DNA of 64,000 bases from Bacteroidota bacterium (GTDB taxonomy: Bacteria; Bacteroidota; Bacteroidia; Bacteroidales; JAGONC01): contig JAPLDP010000031.1 in NCBI GenBank assembly GCA_026391695.1, positions 1 through 64,000 on the forward strand, written 5' to 3'. This document shows, in pieces, positions 30,914-40,400 of this stretch. Each line of letters starts with the position of its first letter. Within the stretch, counting starts at the first letter, position 1. The notes beneath the pieces are model-generated. The model saw only the letters and a program-made list of their open reading frames with translations. It searched no databases and was not told the DNA's origin. The position numbers and the translations under genes are program-made.

Positions 30914-31026
30914 AGGATCATTGGAAGTTAATAAAATGTACAGGATTTCTTTGGAAAACCATTGCTTTAAATTGCTGATAATTAAGAATAATGCAATTAG
31001 CTTTCTCCTATATCTTTAATAATCTT

Positions 31027-31034
31027 CAAAAGTA
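31027..31034 (-). promoter_or_regulatory. pyrB: Possible -7 box for pyrB-pyrI
   Basis: On the - strand this reads TACTTTTG, fitting the Bacteroidota -7 consensus TAnnTTTG, about 114 bases before the pyrB start. No TTTG at the -33 position was found, so the call is weak. Confidence 0.3.
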
Positions 31035-31085
31035 TTGCAAAAAGGAGGTAAGAAGACGTGATGTTAATATTTATTGAAAAAATGA

Positions 31086-32429
31086 TTACTTCCCGATCTT
31101 ATGCTTTTTAATGAAAGCTTTAAGTATATCTGTCAGGTTTGGATCACCAATCTCCTGCAGATTATAATATACCCTGGTATTGGGTTTGGTGATCTTTACA
31201 ATCCTTCTCAGATCGATGGGAGTGGCTACAATGACTGAGTCGCATTCTGTCTTTTTTATGGTGGCTTCCAGGTCCTTGATCTGCTGTTTGCCATAGCCCA
31301 TTGCCGGCAGCAAGTGTCCGATGTTCGGATAAATAGAAAATGTTTCGGCCAGTTTCCCGACGATGAAAGGTCTGGGATCAACACATTCAGCTGCACCGTA
31401 TTTGCGCGCGGCGACAATACCGGCGCCTATTTTCATTTCTCCATGGGTCAGTGTCGGGCCATCTTCAATAACCAGAACACGTTTCCCTCTGATGACAGAA
31501 GGATCGTCGACCTTGATTGGTGATGCAGCGTCAATGACCACAGCCTTTGGATTAACCCTGGCGATGTTTTCCCTTACTACCTGGATTCCATCCGGACAGG
31601 CACTGTCCATCTTATTGATGATCACCACGTCCGACATCCGTAGGTTGACTTCGCCGGGATAATAATTCACCTCCGTACCCGGACGGTGAGGATCAACTAC
31701 TGTTATTGACAAGTCCGGTTTGTAAAACGAAAAATCATTGTTGCCCCCATCCCAAAGGATAACGTCGCATCCCTTTGGATCTTTCTCAGCTTCGCGCAGA
31801 ATGGCTTCATAGTCAACTCCTGCATAAATGACATTTCCTCTGACAACATGGGGTTCATACTCTTCCATCTCTTCAATGGTGCACTTGTGCTTCACCATGT
31901 CGGCAAGGGTGGCAAACCGCTGCACTTTTTGTTTTTCGAGGTCACCATATGGCATTGGATGTCGTATAGCCACAACTTTTAATCCTTGTTCCATCAGCAG
32001 CTCAATGATCCGGCGGGAGGTCTGGCTCTTGCCGCAACCTGTACGTGTCGCACACACCGCAATCACCGGCTTTGTGCTTTTGACCATGGTGTCTTTTGGC
32101 CCCAACAGCATAAAGTTTGCTCCCGCTGCATTAACAATGGCACTCAGTCCCATAACCCTTGCATAAGGTACATCGCTGTAAGCAAAAACACAATCATCCA
32201 CCTTCAGTTTTTTGATCAGATCAGGCAATTCTGCCTCAGCTAATATTGGAATTCCTTTTGGATACTGTTTTTTTCCTGCAAGACTTGCAGGATACTTCCG
32301 CCCGTCAATATCAGGGATCTGCGCAGCAGTGAATGCAACAACGTTATAGCCCTCGTTGTTCCTGAAATAGGTGTTGAAATTGTGGAAATCTCTTCCGGCA
32401 GCGCCGATGATGATGACATTCTTTTTCAT
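31086..32429 (-). CDS. P-loop protein of the cyclic 2,3-diphosphoglycerate synthetase-like family (COG2403 type)
   Basis: A 447-residue soluble protein. An N-terminal Rossmann-like segment (NVIIIGAAGRDFHNFN) is followed by a P-loop at about 125-136 (CATRTGCGKSQTSRR). Further motifs are HPMPYGDL, ILWDGGNNDFSFYKPDLS, VDPHRPG, VIINKMDSA and VIEDGPTLTHG. These match the family named after the archaeal enzyme that forms cyclic 2,3-diphosphoglycerate from 2,3-diphosphoglycerate and ATP. Bacterial members are usually uncharacterised and sometimes listed only as predicted GTPases. The gene lies between the double lyase gene and pyrB, all on the - strand, with gaps of 157 and 172 bp. Family assignment is fairly sure; the reaction is not. 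Confidence 0.75.
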   Translation of the reverse strand: MKKNVIIIGAAGRDFHNFNTYFRNNEGYNVVAFTAAQIPDIDGRKYPASLAGKKQYPKGIPILAEAELPDLIKKLKVDDCVFAYSDVPYARVMGLSAIVNAAGANFMLLGPKDTMVKSTKPVIAVCATRTGCGKSQTSRRIIELLMEQGLKVVAIRHPMPYGDLEKQKVQRFATLADMVKHKCTIEEMEEYEPHVVRGNVIYAGVDYEAILREAEKDPKGCDVILWDGGNNDFSFYKPDLSITVVDPHRPGTEVNYYPGEVNLRMSDVVIINKMDSACPDGIQVVRENIARVNPKAVVIDAASPIKVDDPSVIRGKRVLVIEDGPTLTHGEMKIGAGIVAARKYGAAECVDPRPFIVGKLAETFSIYPNIGHLLPAMGYGKQQIKDLEATIKKTECDSVIVATPIDLRRIVKITKPNTRVYYNLQEIGDPNLTDILKAFIKKHKIGK

Positions 32430-32445
32430 ATAAATTTTATTTTAT

Positions 32446-32479
32446 GACCTGCGACCTGCAACCTGTGACCTGCAACCTC
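32446..32479. repeat. GACCTGCAACCT tandem repeat
   Basis: Four imperfect units of GACCTGCAACCT type just upstream of the gene ending at 32429. It is related to the tract at 12400-12434. Confidence 0.6.
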
Positions 32480-32586
32480 TATTGTTATCCCACTGACGAT
32501 AGAATTCACTCTGCAAAGGTAAATTTTTAAAATTCCTGAGCAAATTTCGAAAATTTTTTCTTTAAGTAAACAAGATGAACCAGGGG

Positions 32587-35256
32587 TTAAACCTCCTCAA
32601 ACCGCCCCTGGAAAAATCGGAGTTTATCCGGCTCGTAGGTGAGACGGAGACCTTTTAAAGTATGCCGATTTTTATAAAGATTTATTATCCCTTCAGCGAC
32701 AGCTTTCATATGATCACGTGTGTAGACACGGCGTGGTATGGTTAAACGAACCAGTTCCAGGGCAGGCCGGTAATTCTGCCCCGTTGCAGGATTGCGTCCT
32801 TTACTGACGTTCCCACGTTCCATAGCTCTCACTCCCGTTTCAATAAATATTTCCGCCGCCAGCCTTTGAGCAGGGAACTGGTCCTGATCGATGTGTGAAA
32901 GAAACTGCCGGGCATCCACAAATATGGCATGACCTCCCCACGGAAGAACTATCGGAACACCTGCCTCCTGAAGAAGTTTCCCCAAATAAGCTGTCTGTTC
33001 TATACGGGAGTTTATGTATCTGTCATCAACCATTTCTCTGAGACCCTGGGCATGAGCTGCCATATCGCCTGCAGAAGTGCCCCCACTGCAATAAGTGCCT
33101 TCAAAAATCTGGAGCATTCGCTGACCTTGTCTGTACCAGGCTTCATTATCCTTGAACAAAAGACTTCCTGAAAGATTACTGAGCATATCCTTTTTACTTG
33201 ATATGGTAGCGCCATCGCCATAGCTGAACATTTCAAGAAGTATGTCTGCAACAGGCACATTGCGGTACACCGGATCTTTCCTCTGGATGAAACAGGCATT
33301 TTCGGCACAACGTGTTGCATCAAAAAATACAGGAATATGCCGGGGCTTACAATATTTGTAAACCTCTTTGATGTTATTCATCGACACAGGCTGACCCCCG
33401 GCCATATTTACATTAAACTCAAATGAAACATAAGATATCTTTTTCCCTTCTTTGGTGGCCTTTTCATATAGCGAGCTGAGTTTTTCCAGATCGATATTCC
33501 CTTTCCATTGAAATTCCGACGATGCTTTATGTGCTTCATCCACAATGACATCCACGAATGTTCCCCCAGCCAGCTCCTGGTGTTGTTTTGTCGTGGTGAA
33601 GTACATATTGCCAGGCACATAATCCCCAGGTTTGATGAACATTTGCGACATGATATGTTCGGCAGCACGCCCCTGATGAGTCAAAATGATATATTTGTAA
33701 CCATATATCTTTTGTGAAGTTTCGACGATTTCGCCGTATGAATCCGGTGTCGCCGGCGTCTCCTTTGCTTTATAATAAGCTATCCACTGGTCAACACTCA
33801 TAGCACTTGTTCCTGAGTCGGTGAGAAAATCGATGGTCACATCTTCTGATTTCAGTAGAAATGTATTATAGCCGGCTTCAATCATCGATTTATGACGGTA
33901 TTCCCGGCTGTTCATGCCGACATGCTCAATGGAATGGATGATATAATGTTCACAGGTGAAGTCATAGGCAGTAAGTTCAGGTACAAGCCATTCAAAGTGG
34001 GCTTCGGAATGAAATACCGGCTCATTTACCAGTTCAAGAGGCGTGATCTGTCCCTTTTGCTCATATAAATTAACAATAGCATCGCCGATTTGCTCAATCT
34101 GGCTATTCATTAACGCACGGCGTGGGATGAGTACAGGCAATAAATGCCTCCTTTGATATTTGCCTTCCAGATGCGCTCGAATGCCTGAAGTGAGATACAA
34201 AGCAGCCGATAATGTATGTGCTGAATCGATATCAGGATGAGAAACGAATTTCTCCGAATTCAGATAAACGCCATTGAATCCCCTGGTGAATGGTACTTTA
34301 CCCTTCTCAAGTACTCCGGCAAGTACCGACACCTGGTAATCGATCCAGTCGGCATGAAGAAAATCAGTCATTTCCCTAAGCCCTGTGGCCACGACCTCCA
34401 TAGTCCTTCCGGCCATTCCGCCATACGTATGAAGCCCTTCGAATACGACAACAAGATTCTGATATTTTTCATAATCTTCCTCAATGTCAGTAGCTAAGAA
34501 GCCGCCGACATTGCTCATGGCATCCTGACCTGCATCAAAAAGCAAGGTATGGCAATAGCCGGCTATTTCTTTTATCAGTTCGCTGATAGTCTTGTTTTTA
34601 TAAAACTCATCATGCCGGAGGATATAATATGCCGATTCGGCAATACAGGAGGCTTCAAGGATGAGTTTTGTATGATAAGTTTCCGCAGTTTTTTTTATGG
34701 TAGCCAGATTTTTAATAGAGATAGGACGATAACCTTCTCCTTGAAGGTCAATATATATGAATGCAACATGACCCTTATTCTGCTCTAAAAAACCGGTTAG
34801 TTTTTTTACATCAATATTTCCGGGATACATACGATTTTCATCATAAAGGAGCTGAAAACATTTGCCGCCAAAAGCCTGAGCACTATCAAATGGAACTGTA
34901 GTATTGCCGGCTATTATTTTTTTGTCTGAAATATGGGCAGAACAGAGCAGTTTAAAACCCCCGAAGAGATTGTGTATGGGACAAATATGCCGTATGCCGG
35001 TCACATCCTTGACTGCGTCATTTAATTTGTAGAAATTTCTGGCTCCTGCATAAGCCTCATCTCCAACAAAAAGATTACCTACCTGTTCCTGGCTCATAGC
35101 AGAACTGCCCTGTGTAACCATGTCGAAAGCAACATGTCCGGCCGGCAATAATCCTACATTATTATTAACACCCCTTAAAAGTTTTTTTCTCTCGGATAAA
35201 CTCTTGAATTGAATGTTCCTTATAGATTTTATTTTATAGGGTTCATGTTTTATCAT
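32587..35256 (-). CDS. Fused double tryptophanase / tyrosine phenol-lyase family protein with degenerate N-half
   Basis: An 889-residue protein made of two beta-eliminating-lyase domains (about 1-415 and 430-889); normal members are about 460 residues. These PLP enzymes cleave tryptophan or tyrosine to indole or phenol, pyruvate and ammonia. The C-half has the PLP lysine motif SSKKD (K689), FFDATRCAENA (D646, R649), THQGRAAE (526-533) and RLTIPRR. It lacks the GDEAYAG-NFY block, replaced by AKETPATPDSYGE. The N-half has GDEAYAGARNFY (Y69) but lost the others: Q244 replaces the PLP lysine (DAGQDAM), LEASCIAESA replaces DATR, and IHNLFGGF replaces the QGR motif. There is no frameshift and the two halves are in one continuous frame. 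The start at 35256 follows AAAGGGGAAAT. Substrate (Trp or Tyr) cannot be told. Confidence 0.88.
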   Translation of the reverse strand: MIKHEPYKIKSIRNIQFKSLSERKKLLRGVNNNVGLLPAGHVAFDMVTQGSSAMSQEQVGNLFVGDEAYAGARNFYKLNDAVKDVTGIRHICPIHNLFGGFKLLCSAHISDKKIIAGNTTVPFDSAQAFGGKCFQLLYDENRMYPGNIDVKKLTGFLEQNKGHVAFIYIDLQGEGYRPISIKNLATIKKTAETYHTKLILEASCIAESAYYILRHDEFYKNKTISELIKEIAGYCHTLLFDAGQDAMSNVGGFLATDIEEDYEKYQNLVVVFEGLHTYGGMAGRTMEVVATGLREMTDFLHADWIDYQVSVLAGVLEKGKVPFTRGFNGVYLNSEKFVSHPDIDSAHTLSAALYLTSGIRAHLEGKYQRRHLLPVLIPRRALMNSQIEQIGDAIVNLYEQKGQITPLELVNEPVFHSEAHFEWLVPELTAYDFTCEHYIIHSIEHVGMNSREYRHKSMIEAGYNTFLLKSEDVTIDFLTDSGTSAMSVDQWIAYYKAKETPATPDSYGEIVETSQKIYGYKYIILTHQGRAAEHIMSQMFIKPGDYVPGNMYFTTTKQHQELAGGTFVDVIVDEAHKASSEFQWKGNIDLEKLSSLYEKATKEGKKISYVSFEFNVNMAGGQPVSMNNIKEVYKYCKPRHIPVFFDATRCAENACFIQRKDPVYRNVPVADILLEMFSYGDGATISSKKDMLSNLSGSLLFKDNEAWYRQGQRMLQIFEGTYCSGGTSAGDMAAHAQGLREMVDDRYINSRIEQTAYLGKLLQEAGVPIVLPWGGHAIFVDARQFLSHIDQDQFPAQRLAAEIFIETGVRAMERGNVSKGRNPATGQNYRPALELVRLTIPRRVYTRDHMKAVAEGIINLYKNRHTLKGLRLTYEPDKLRFFQGRFEEV

Positions 35257-35372
35257 ATTTCCCCTTTCGCTCTTAGTTGTTATAATTAGCTGTTTGATAA
35301 TATTTTGTAATTAATTTTCCCGAAGAAGTCAATCAAAATGAAGCGTTATATTGTGGATGTGCAAGCATTTGA

Positions 35373-35401
35373 CAAATGTATAAAAATATGGTAAAACCAA
35401 A
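35373..35401 (-). promoter_or_regulatory. Candidate promoter of the double lyase gene
   Basis: On the - strand TTTG (35398-35401) is followed after 17 bases by TACATTTG (35373-35380), matching the -7 consensus TAnnTTTG. The spacing is slightly short. It would give a leader of about 110 nt before the start at 35256. Confidence 0.4.
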
Positions 35402-35478
35402 TAATTATACAGTGTTTTATTGTTAATATTTTAACAACACAGATACGAAATTTTATTGATCATCGCAATAGTAAATAG

Positions 35479-35533
35479 CCCAGGACTTCAGTCCTGGGAA
35501 AAAAGAAGTGAAATAAATAATGGGCTTTAGCCC
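35479..35533. repeat. Two short spacer hairpins
   Basis: CCCAGGACTTCAGTCCTGGG (35479-35498) is a perfect palindrome and GGGCTTTAGCCC (35522-35533) is a second one. This paired form looks like a dispersed spacer element; no T-tract follows. Confidence 0.6.
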
Positions 35534-35611
35534 GAAATCTTGATTTCCCTCATCACAATGGACTCAGCATAATCTAAAATCTTCTAATTTTGCTTTATCA
35601 ATATTATACTA

Positions 35612-37408
35612 ATGATCGTACAATTATTGACCGAAAAAACCTGTCAGGCAGTAAAATTCTTATATAAAAAAAATATGGATCCTGAAACTATCCTTGTTCA
35701 GAAAACCAACAGGGAATTTGATGGTGATCTCACCATCGTTGTTTTTCCTTTTTCAAAAATAGCTGGCAAACAGCCACAGATTATCGGCGAAGAAATCGGT
35801 ACATGCCTGAAAAATAGCATATCACAAATTAAGTCATTCAACGTCATTAAAGGATTCCTCAATCTGGTTATCGAGGATTGGTATTGGAAGGAATTCTTCA
35901 TAAATTATGTTCATGATGAAAACTATGGTATTCAGGCCATAAGTGATACTCAACCTGTTGTCATTGAGTATTCATCGCCAAACACTAACAAACCTTTGCA
36001 CCTGGGACATATCCGAAACAATCTTCTTGGAAATTCCCTCTCAAGGATTGTGAAAGCCAATGGCAGAAAAGTGGTGAAGGTCAACCTGGTCAATGATCGT
36101 GGTATACATGTGTGTAAGTCGATGCTTGCCTGGACAAAATGGGGCAGGGGAGAAACGCCGGAATCCACCGGTATGAAAAGCGATCATCTCATCGGCAAAT
36201 ACTATGTCCTCTTTGAGAAAAAATACAGGGAGCAGATTCAAGGAATGATGGATGAAGGGATGACCGAAGATGAGGCAATGAAAAAAGCCCCACTCATACT
36301 CGAAGCACAGCAATTGCTCAGGAAATGGGAAGACAGGGATACAGAAACCTTTGCTGTCTGGAAAATGATGAATGATTGGGCTTATGAAGGATTTAACGAG
36401 ACCTACAGGAGGCTGGGTGTCGATTTTGACAAAATTTATTATGAGTCGGAAACTTATCTTCTTGGTAAGAAGATGGTCGGGGAGGGGCTGAAAAACGGCG
36501 TCATGTTTAAAAAAGAGGATGGATCCGTATGGATTGACCTGACATCCGACGGACTGGATGAAAAAGTATTGCAGCGTGCTGACGGCACTTCAGTTTATGT
36601 GACACAGGACCTTGGAACAGCTCAGTTACGATATGATGAGTTTCAGCCGCAGAAGCTTATTTATGTCGTGGGAAATGAACAGATCTATCATTTTAATGTG
36701 CTGAAGCTGATCCTGAAGAAGCTCGGCAGACCATGGGCCAATGATATTCTTCATCTTTCATACGGCATGGTTGAACTACCGCAGGGTAAAATGAAGTCGA
36801 GGGAAGGAACGGTGGTGGATGCCGATGACCTGATGGATGAAATGATGAGGACGGCAAAAGAGACCACCGAAAAATTGGGAAAGGTGGAAGGATTATCGCA
36901 AGATGAGGCATTTAACTTGAACCGCATGGTCAGTCTGGCTGCATTAAAATATTTTATCCTTAAAGTCGACCCGATGAAGACCATGCTTTTCAATCCGCAG
37001 GAATCCATCGATTTTAACGGCAATACAGGTCCTTTCATTCAGTATACCCATGCACGTATTAAATCATTAATACGCAAGGCTGCAGCCGAAAATGCATATT
37101 CACCTGTTGCATCTGACAAGATGGACATGGCGTTTGATTTGATAACCAAGGAACGTTCATTAATCAAAATATTGCATGATTTTCCTGCTGTCCTGAAGGA
37201 AGCTGGTGATTCACTTAGCCCAGCCATACTGGCTAACTATATCTATGAGCTGGCGAAGGAATTCAATCAGTTTTACCAGGAGTATCCCATTCTAAAAGCT
37301 GACAGTATAGTGGTGTCGGCATTCAGAATTGAGCTGTCAGGTTTTATCGGTAACGTGATAAAAACAGCGATGGATCTCTTGGGTATCGAAGTACCTGAAA
37401 GGATGTAA
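35612..37408 (+). CDS. argS: Arginyl-tRNA synthetase
   Basis: A 598-residue class I aminoacyl-tRNA synthetase that charges tRNA-Arg. The HIGH motif appears as HLGH (130-133, in NKPLHLGHIRNN) and the KMSKS loop as KMKSR (393-397, in LPQGKMKSREGT). The N-terminal Arg-tRNA-synthetase domain (NREFDGDLTIVVFPF) and the C-terminal DALR anticodon-binding domain (FIQYTHARIKSL, ANYIYELAKEFNQFYQ) are present. Length is normal. It is monocistronic, with a hairpin terminator 13 bp after the stop. Confidence 0.97.
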   Translation: MIVQLLTEKTCQAVKFLYKKNMDPETILVQKTNREFDGDLTIVVFPFSKIAGKQPQIIGEEIGTCLKNSISQIKSFNVIKGFLNLVIEDWYWKEFFINYVHDENYGIQAISDTQPVVIEYSSPNTNKPLHLGHIRNNLLGNSLSRIVKANGRKVVKVNLVNDRGIHVCKSMLAWTKWGRGETPESTGMKSDHLIGKYYVLFEKKYREQIQGMMDEGMTEDEAMKKAPLILEAQQLLRKWEDRDTETFAVWKMMNDWAYEGFNETYRRLGVDFDKIYYESETYLLGKKMVGEGLKNGVMFKKEDGSVWIDLTSDGLDEKVLQRADGTSVYVTQDLGTAQLRYDEFQPQKLIYVVGNEQIYHFNVLKLILKKLGRPWANDILHLSYGMVELPQGKMKSREGTVVDADDLMDEMMRTAKETTEKLGKVEGLSQDEAFNLNRMVSLAALKYFILKVDPMKTMLFNPQESIDFNGNTGPFIQYTHARIKSLIRKAAAENAYSPVASDKMDMAFDLITKERSLIKILHDFPAVLKEAGDSLSPAILANYIYELAKEFNQFYQEYPILKADSIVVSAFRIELSGFIGNVIKTAMDLLGIEVPERM

Positions 37409-37420
37409 GGTTTTTCAATA

Positions 37421-37450
37421 AAAAAGGGGGCGATGGCCCCCTCTTCTTTT
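37421..37450. terminator. Rho-independent terminator, possibly bidirectional
   Basis: GGGGG (37426-37430) pairs with CCCCC (37437-37441), with A-rich sequence on the left and a T-rich tract (TCTTCTTTT) on the right. It sits between the converging argS and the Asp-box gene and can serve both. Confidence 0.8.
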
Positions 37451-37463
37451 CTTCTAACGAAGA

Positions 37464-40400
37464 TTAATGTACTGTAAGTTTCCTGGTTATCACCCCATCG
37501 GTCGTTTGTACCTGGACAAAATAAATGCCTGGTTCAAATGATGCCGTGTTAACGCGCAGGATCTCGTTGCTGTTGATGTTCTCGTTACTGTAAACCACCT
37601 GCCCGATGTTGTTCATCATCTTCACAGATTTGATTGCAGTTGTGAACTCTAAGTTTACAAAACCTCTTACAGGATTTGGATAGATTGTCACATACCTGTT
37701 GGCAAGTTCATCAATGCCAACAGTGATATTCACCTCGCCGCAAACCTGTTCTGACAGGCAAATGCCATTATAAACGGCTTCTACGCAATATTCATATAAG
37801 CCATTCGGCAGTCCTGAATCATTATAAAAGGTTTCTGTTATCGGCGCTTCATTCAGAAGGTCACCATTGCGATAGATGTTAAATCCCGTGAGGCTTCTGT
37901 CGAGAGGATTGAAGACAGTGTTATCTGCCGGGCGCATGTTTCCCAATACAGGAATGCTCCCAGAAGAATTTGTAATGGCAACAGCCGCAACCGGAACAAT
38001 CGGTATAGCAGCAGCATCCGTATAGCCAACCCATCCCTGGATATTCCAGTTGATATTTATACCATAAGTCGAAAAAATAGAAACCCAGGTAGTGCCATTG
38101 AAGAGCATGTCACCAAACCCAACAACGGCAGGCCCTGCATCACAACCGGCAGGATAATCCCCTGCAGGTTGGATACACTCATAACCGATCCATAATTCCT
38201 GTGTGATGTCAATAGGAACAGGGGCGGTCAGCGTGATTTCATTCCATTCGTCGAAAACAAGAGTCGGGCAAGGCTGTGACAGTAATTCAGTGCCGGCATT
38301 GACACCACTCCAGACTTTCAGTGTATAGGTTGTATTATAACCTCTTGGGAAAAAGGCTATCTTGGTCAGGAACATGTCGTCGAAGTCTACCAGATTTTCA
38401 GGAGCAAAGCGTGCCGCCACAAGGAAAGTGGCAGCAGTGGTATTGCCGATGCCGTCATAATTTGCACCGTCGTCCCAGTGTATCCACTGTGGAATACCTC
38501 CCGGCTGCAGCCATGTCACAGCAACATCAGGACTTCCCGGTTCATTGCTCACAACAAGGTCATTCACCGGATCAAGGAAGACAACCTCTGCTGTTGCAGG
38601 TAACGTTGGCATGGATTCGCCACCGGAATAAACCGCAGTCACCTCATAAGTATAAGTACCAAGGGCAAGATCAGGATCGGTATAGAACAGATCGGTGACA
38701 GGGTCGCCATTGATCTGGCTACCATCCCTGTAAATATTATATCCGATAGGATCTTCGCGGAAGGATTTGTTTTCAATCGGCTTCACATCGTTGATGGAAG
38801 TACCGCTACCTGTCCTATTTATGTTAGTAAAAGTTTCGGCATTCACCTGTACGGGTTCAAACGGGCTACCGGCCAGCTCTTCAATAGAACCGTCAGCATA
38901 TTGAACTATAGCACGTTCAAGATAGGCCTCAGTCCATGGGGACCATGTCAAACCTGTTTCATCAAAATCCCATGACCGGCCATTATTCAGGTTGGCATCA
39001 AATCCAATGAATGTGGTGGCATTTATGGAACCGAAACCGACAACAAAATCATCCGAAAAAGTGATATTTTGTGCTGACAGGTCAACCGTCACCCAATCAT
39101 CAGCAACTCCATCAACAAGTTGAGTATAGATAATATCCGTTCCTGGTTCTGTACCTGCCCATTCGAATAAATTACAGTTAAAGGTATTATCACCCGCCTC
39201 GAGAATGGTATAGTACTTCACCGCGAGGAGTTGGCAAGGACCCTGAGGCGACATGTGCGTCGACATAGTATATCCAATCCACTGGTATCCGTTAGTGGCC
39301 ACATTATTATCATAGATCAGCTCTTCGGTCTGGCCACCACCTCCTGGAGCCTGCCATGTAAGGTTGATATCATAACAGTCCACAATTGCCTCCAGGTTTG
39401 TTGGCGGATCATAAGGTGATGGCTCAACAGTTAAAGTAACAGGAACTGTGATTTCCGGAGTATCCGGATCATTGCTTGCAACAAGCAAGCTTGCATTATA
39501 TGTACCTTCCGTCAATTCACTGGCATCAAAGGTGATCGTGATGTTATTTTCTCCACCTGGGGGTATAGTTCCTGGGTTGATACCAACCTGCAGCCAGTTA
39601 AATACCGGAGTGCCTGTCAGCTTAGCTCTGATGTTCCAGTTCCTATCAAGGTCCGGATTAGCGGAAAGGTGATACCAGGCAGCACCAGTATACATCCAGT
39701 CGCCATTCGGATTATGAGGGCCAGCATCCATCCCGGGAATAGCAAGCTCAATATCGGTTTGTGTAAATTCCCATGCTACCCAGAGATCTACACCACTTAT
39801 CCAAACGGGATCAGTGAGTTCAATGGTTGTAAAAACACCAGGAACAGGCGTAAATTCTTGAATATGCAATAAATCTCCGGGTCCATTGGCATCGCCCATA
39901 TCATAAATTCTTAAAAAGTACTGGGTGTTGGGATTAATATCAATATTAAAAGCAAAGATATCAACAGAAGTGAGTTCCATACCTGCATAGGGCAAAATCA
40001 TTGAGGCGGGGAACATAGCGGCGACCTGAGCAGTAACCGGAGGAGTGATGAAATAAATACCACCAGCATTAACACCGTCATAATGTAAAATGACTTCATC
40101 ATCTGTTGATTGTGGAGTTTCTGCATCGGTCTTTTGAATTACTGCTGTGACATCTGGATAGTCATTCGAACTTAATGTTACCGTTCCAAGAGGTCCGCCT
40201 GTATAGATATACATACCGCCTGCACTTCTGTCATGCGATTTTTCTCCAATCTGAGAACGGTTTATCTGATTACCTTCATAGACGACATAAATAGTGTAAT
40301 CGAGAACATCGTTCCCAATATTCTGAATATTAAGTATATCTGTTGCCGTTTCACCTTGGGTTACTACAGGATTAAAGCTGTCGGGACTCACAGCAATATC

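Larger units (their letters stand above)
35257..35611. other. Divergent spacer between the double lyase gene and argS
   Basis: 355 bp, AT-rich. It holds a candidate promoter for the lyase gene (35373-35401) and two short hairpins (35479-35498 and 35522-35533). No riboswitch, leader peptide or further gene was recognised. No clear promoter for argS was found. Confidence 0.5.

Noticed and set aside
32587-35256. Two separate lyase genes joined by a frameshift error
   Set aside because: The frame is continuous, the linker (about 410-430) has no stop or start cluster, and the N-half lacks the catalytic residues of a stand-alone enzyme.
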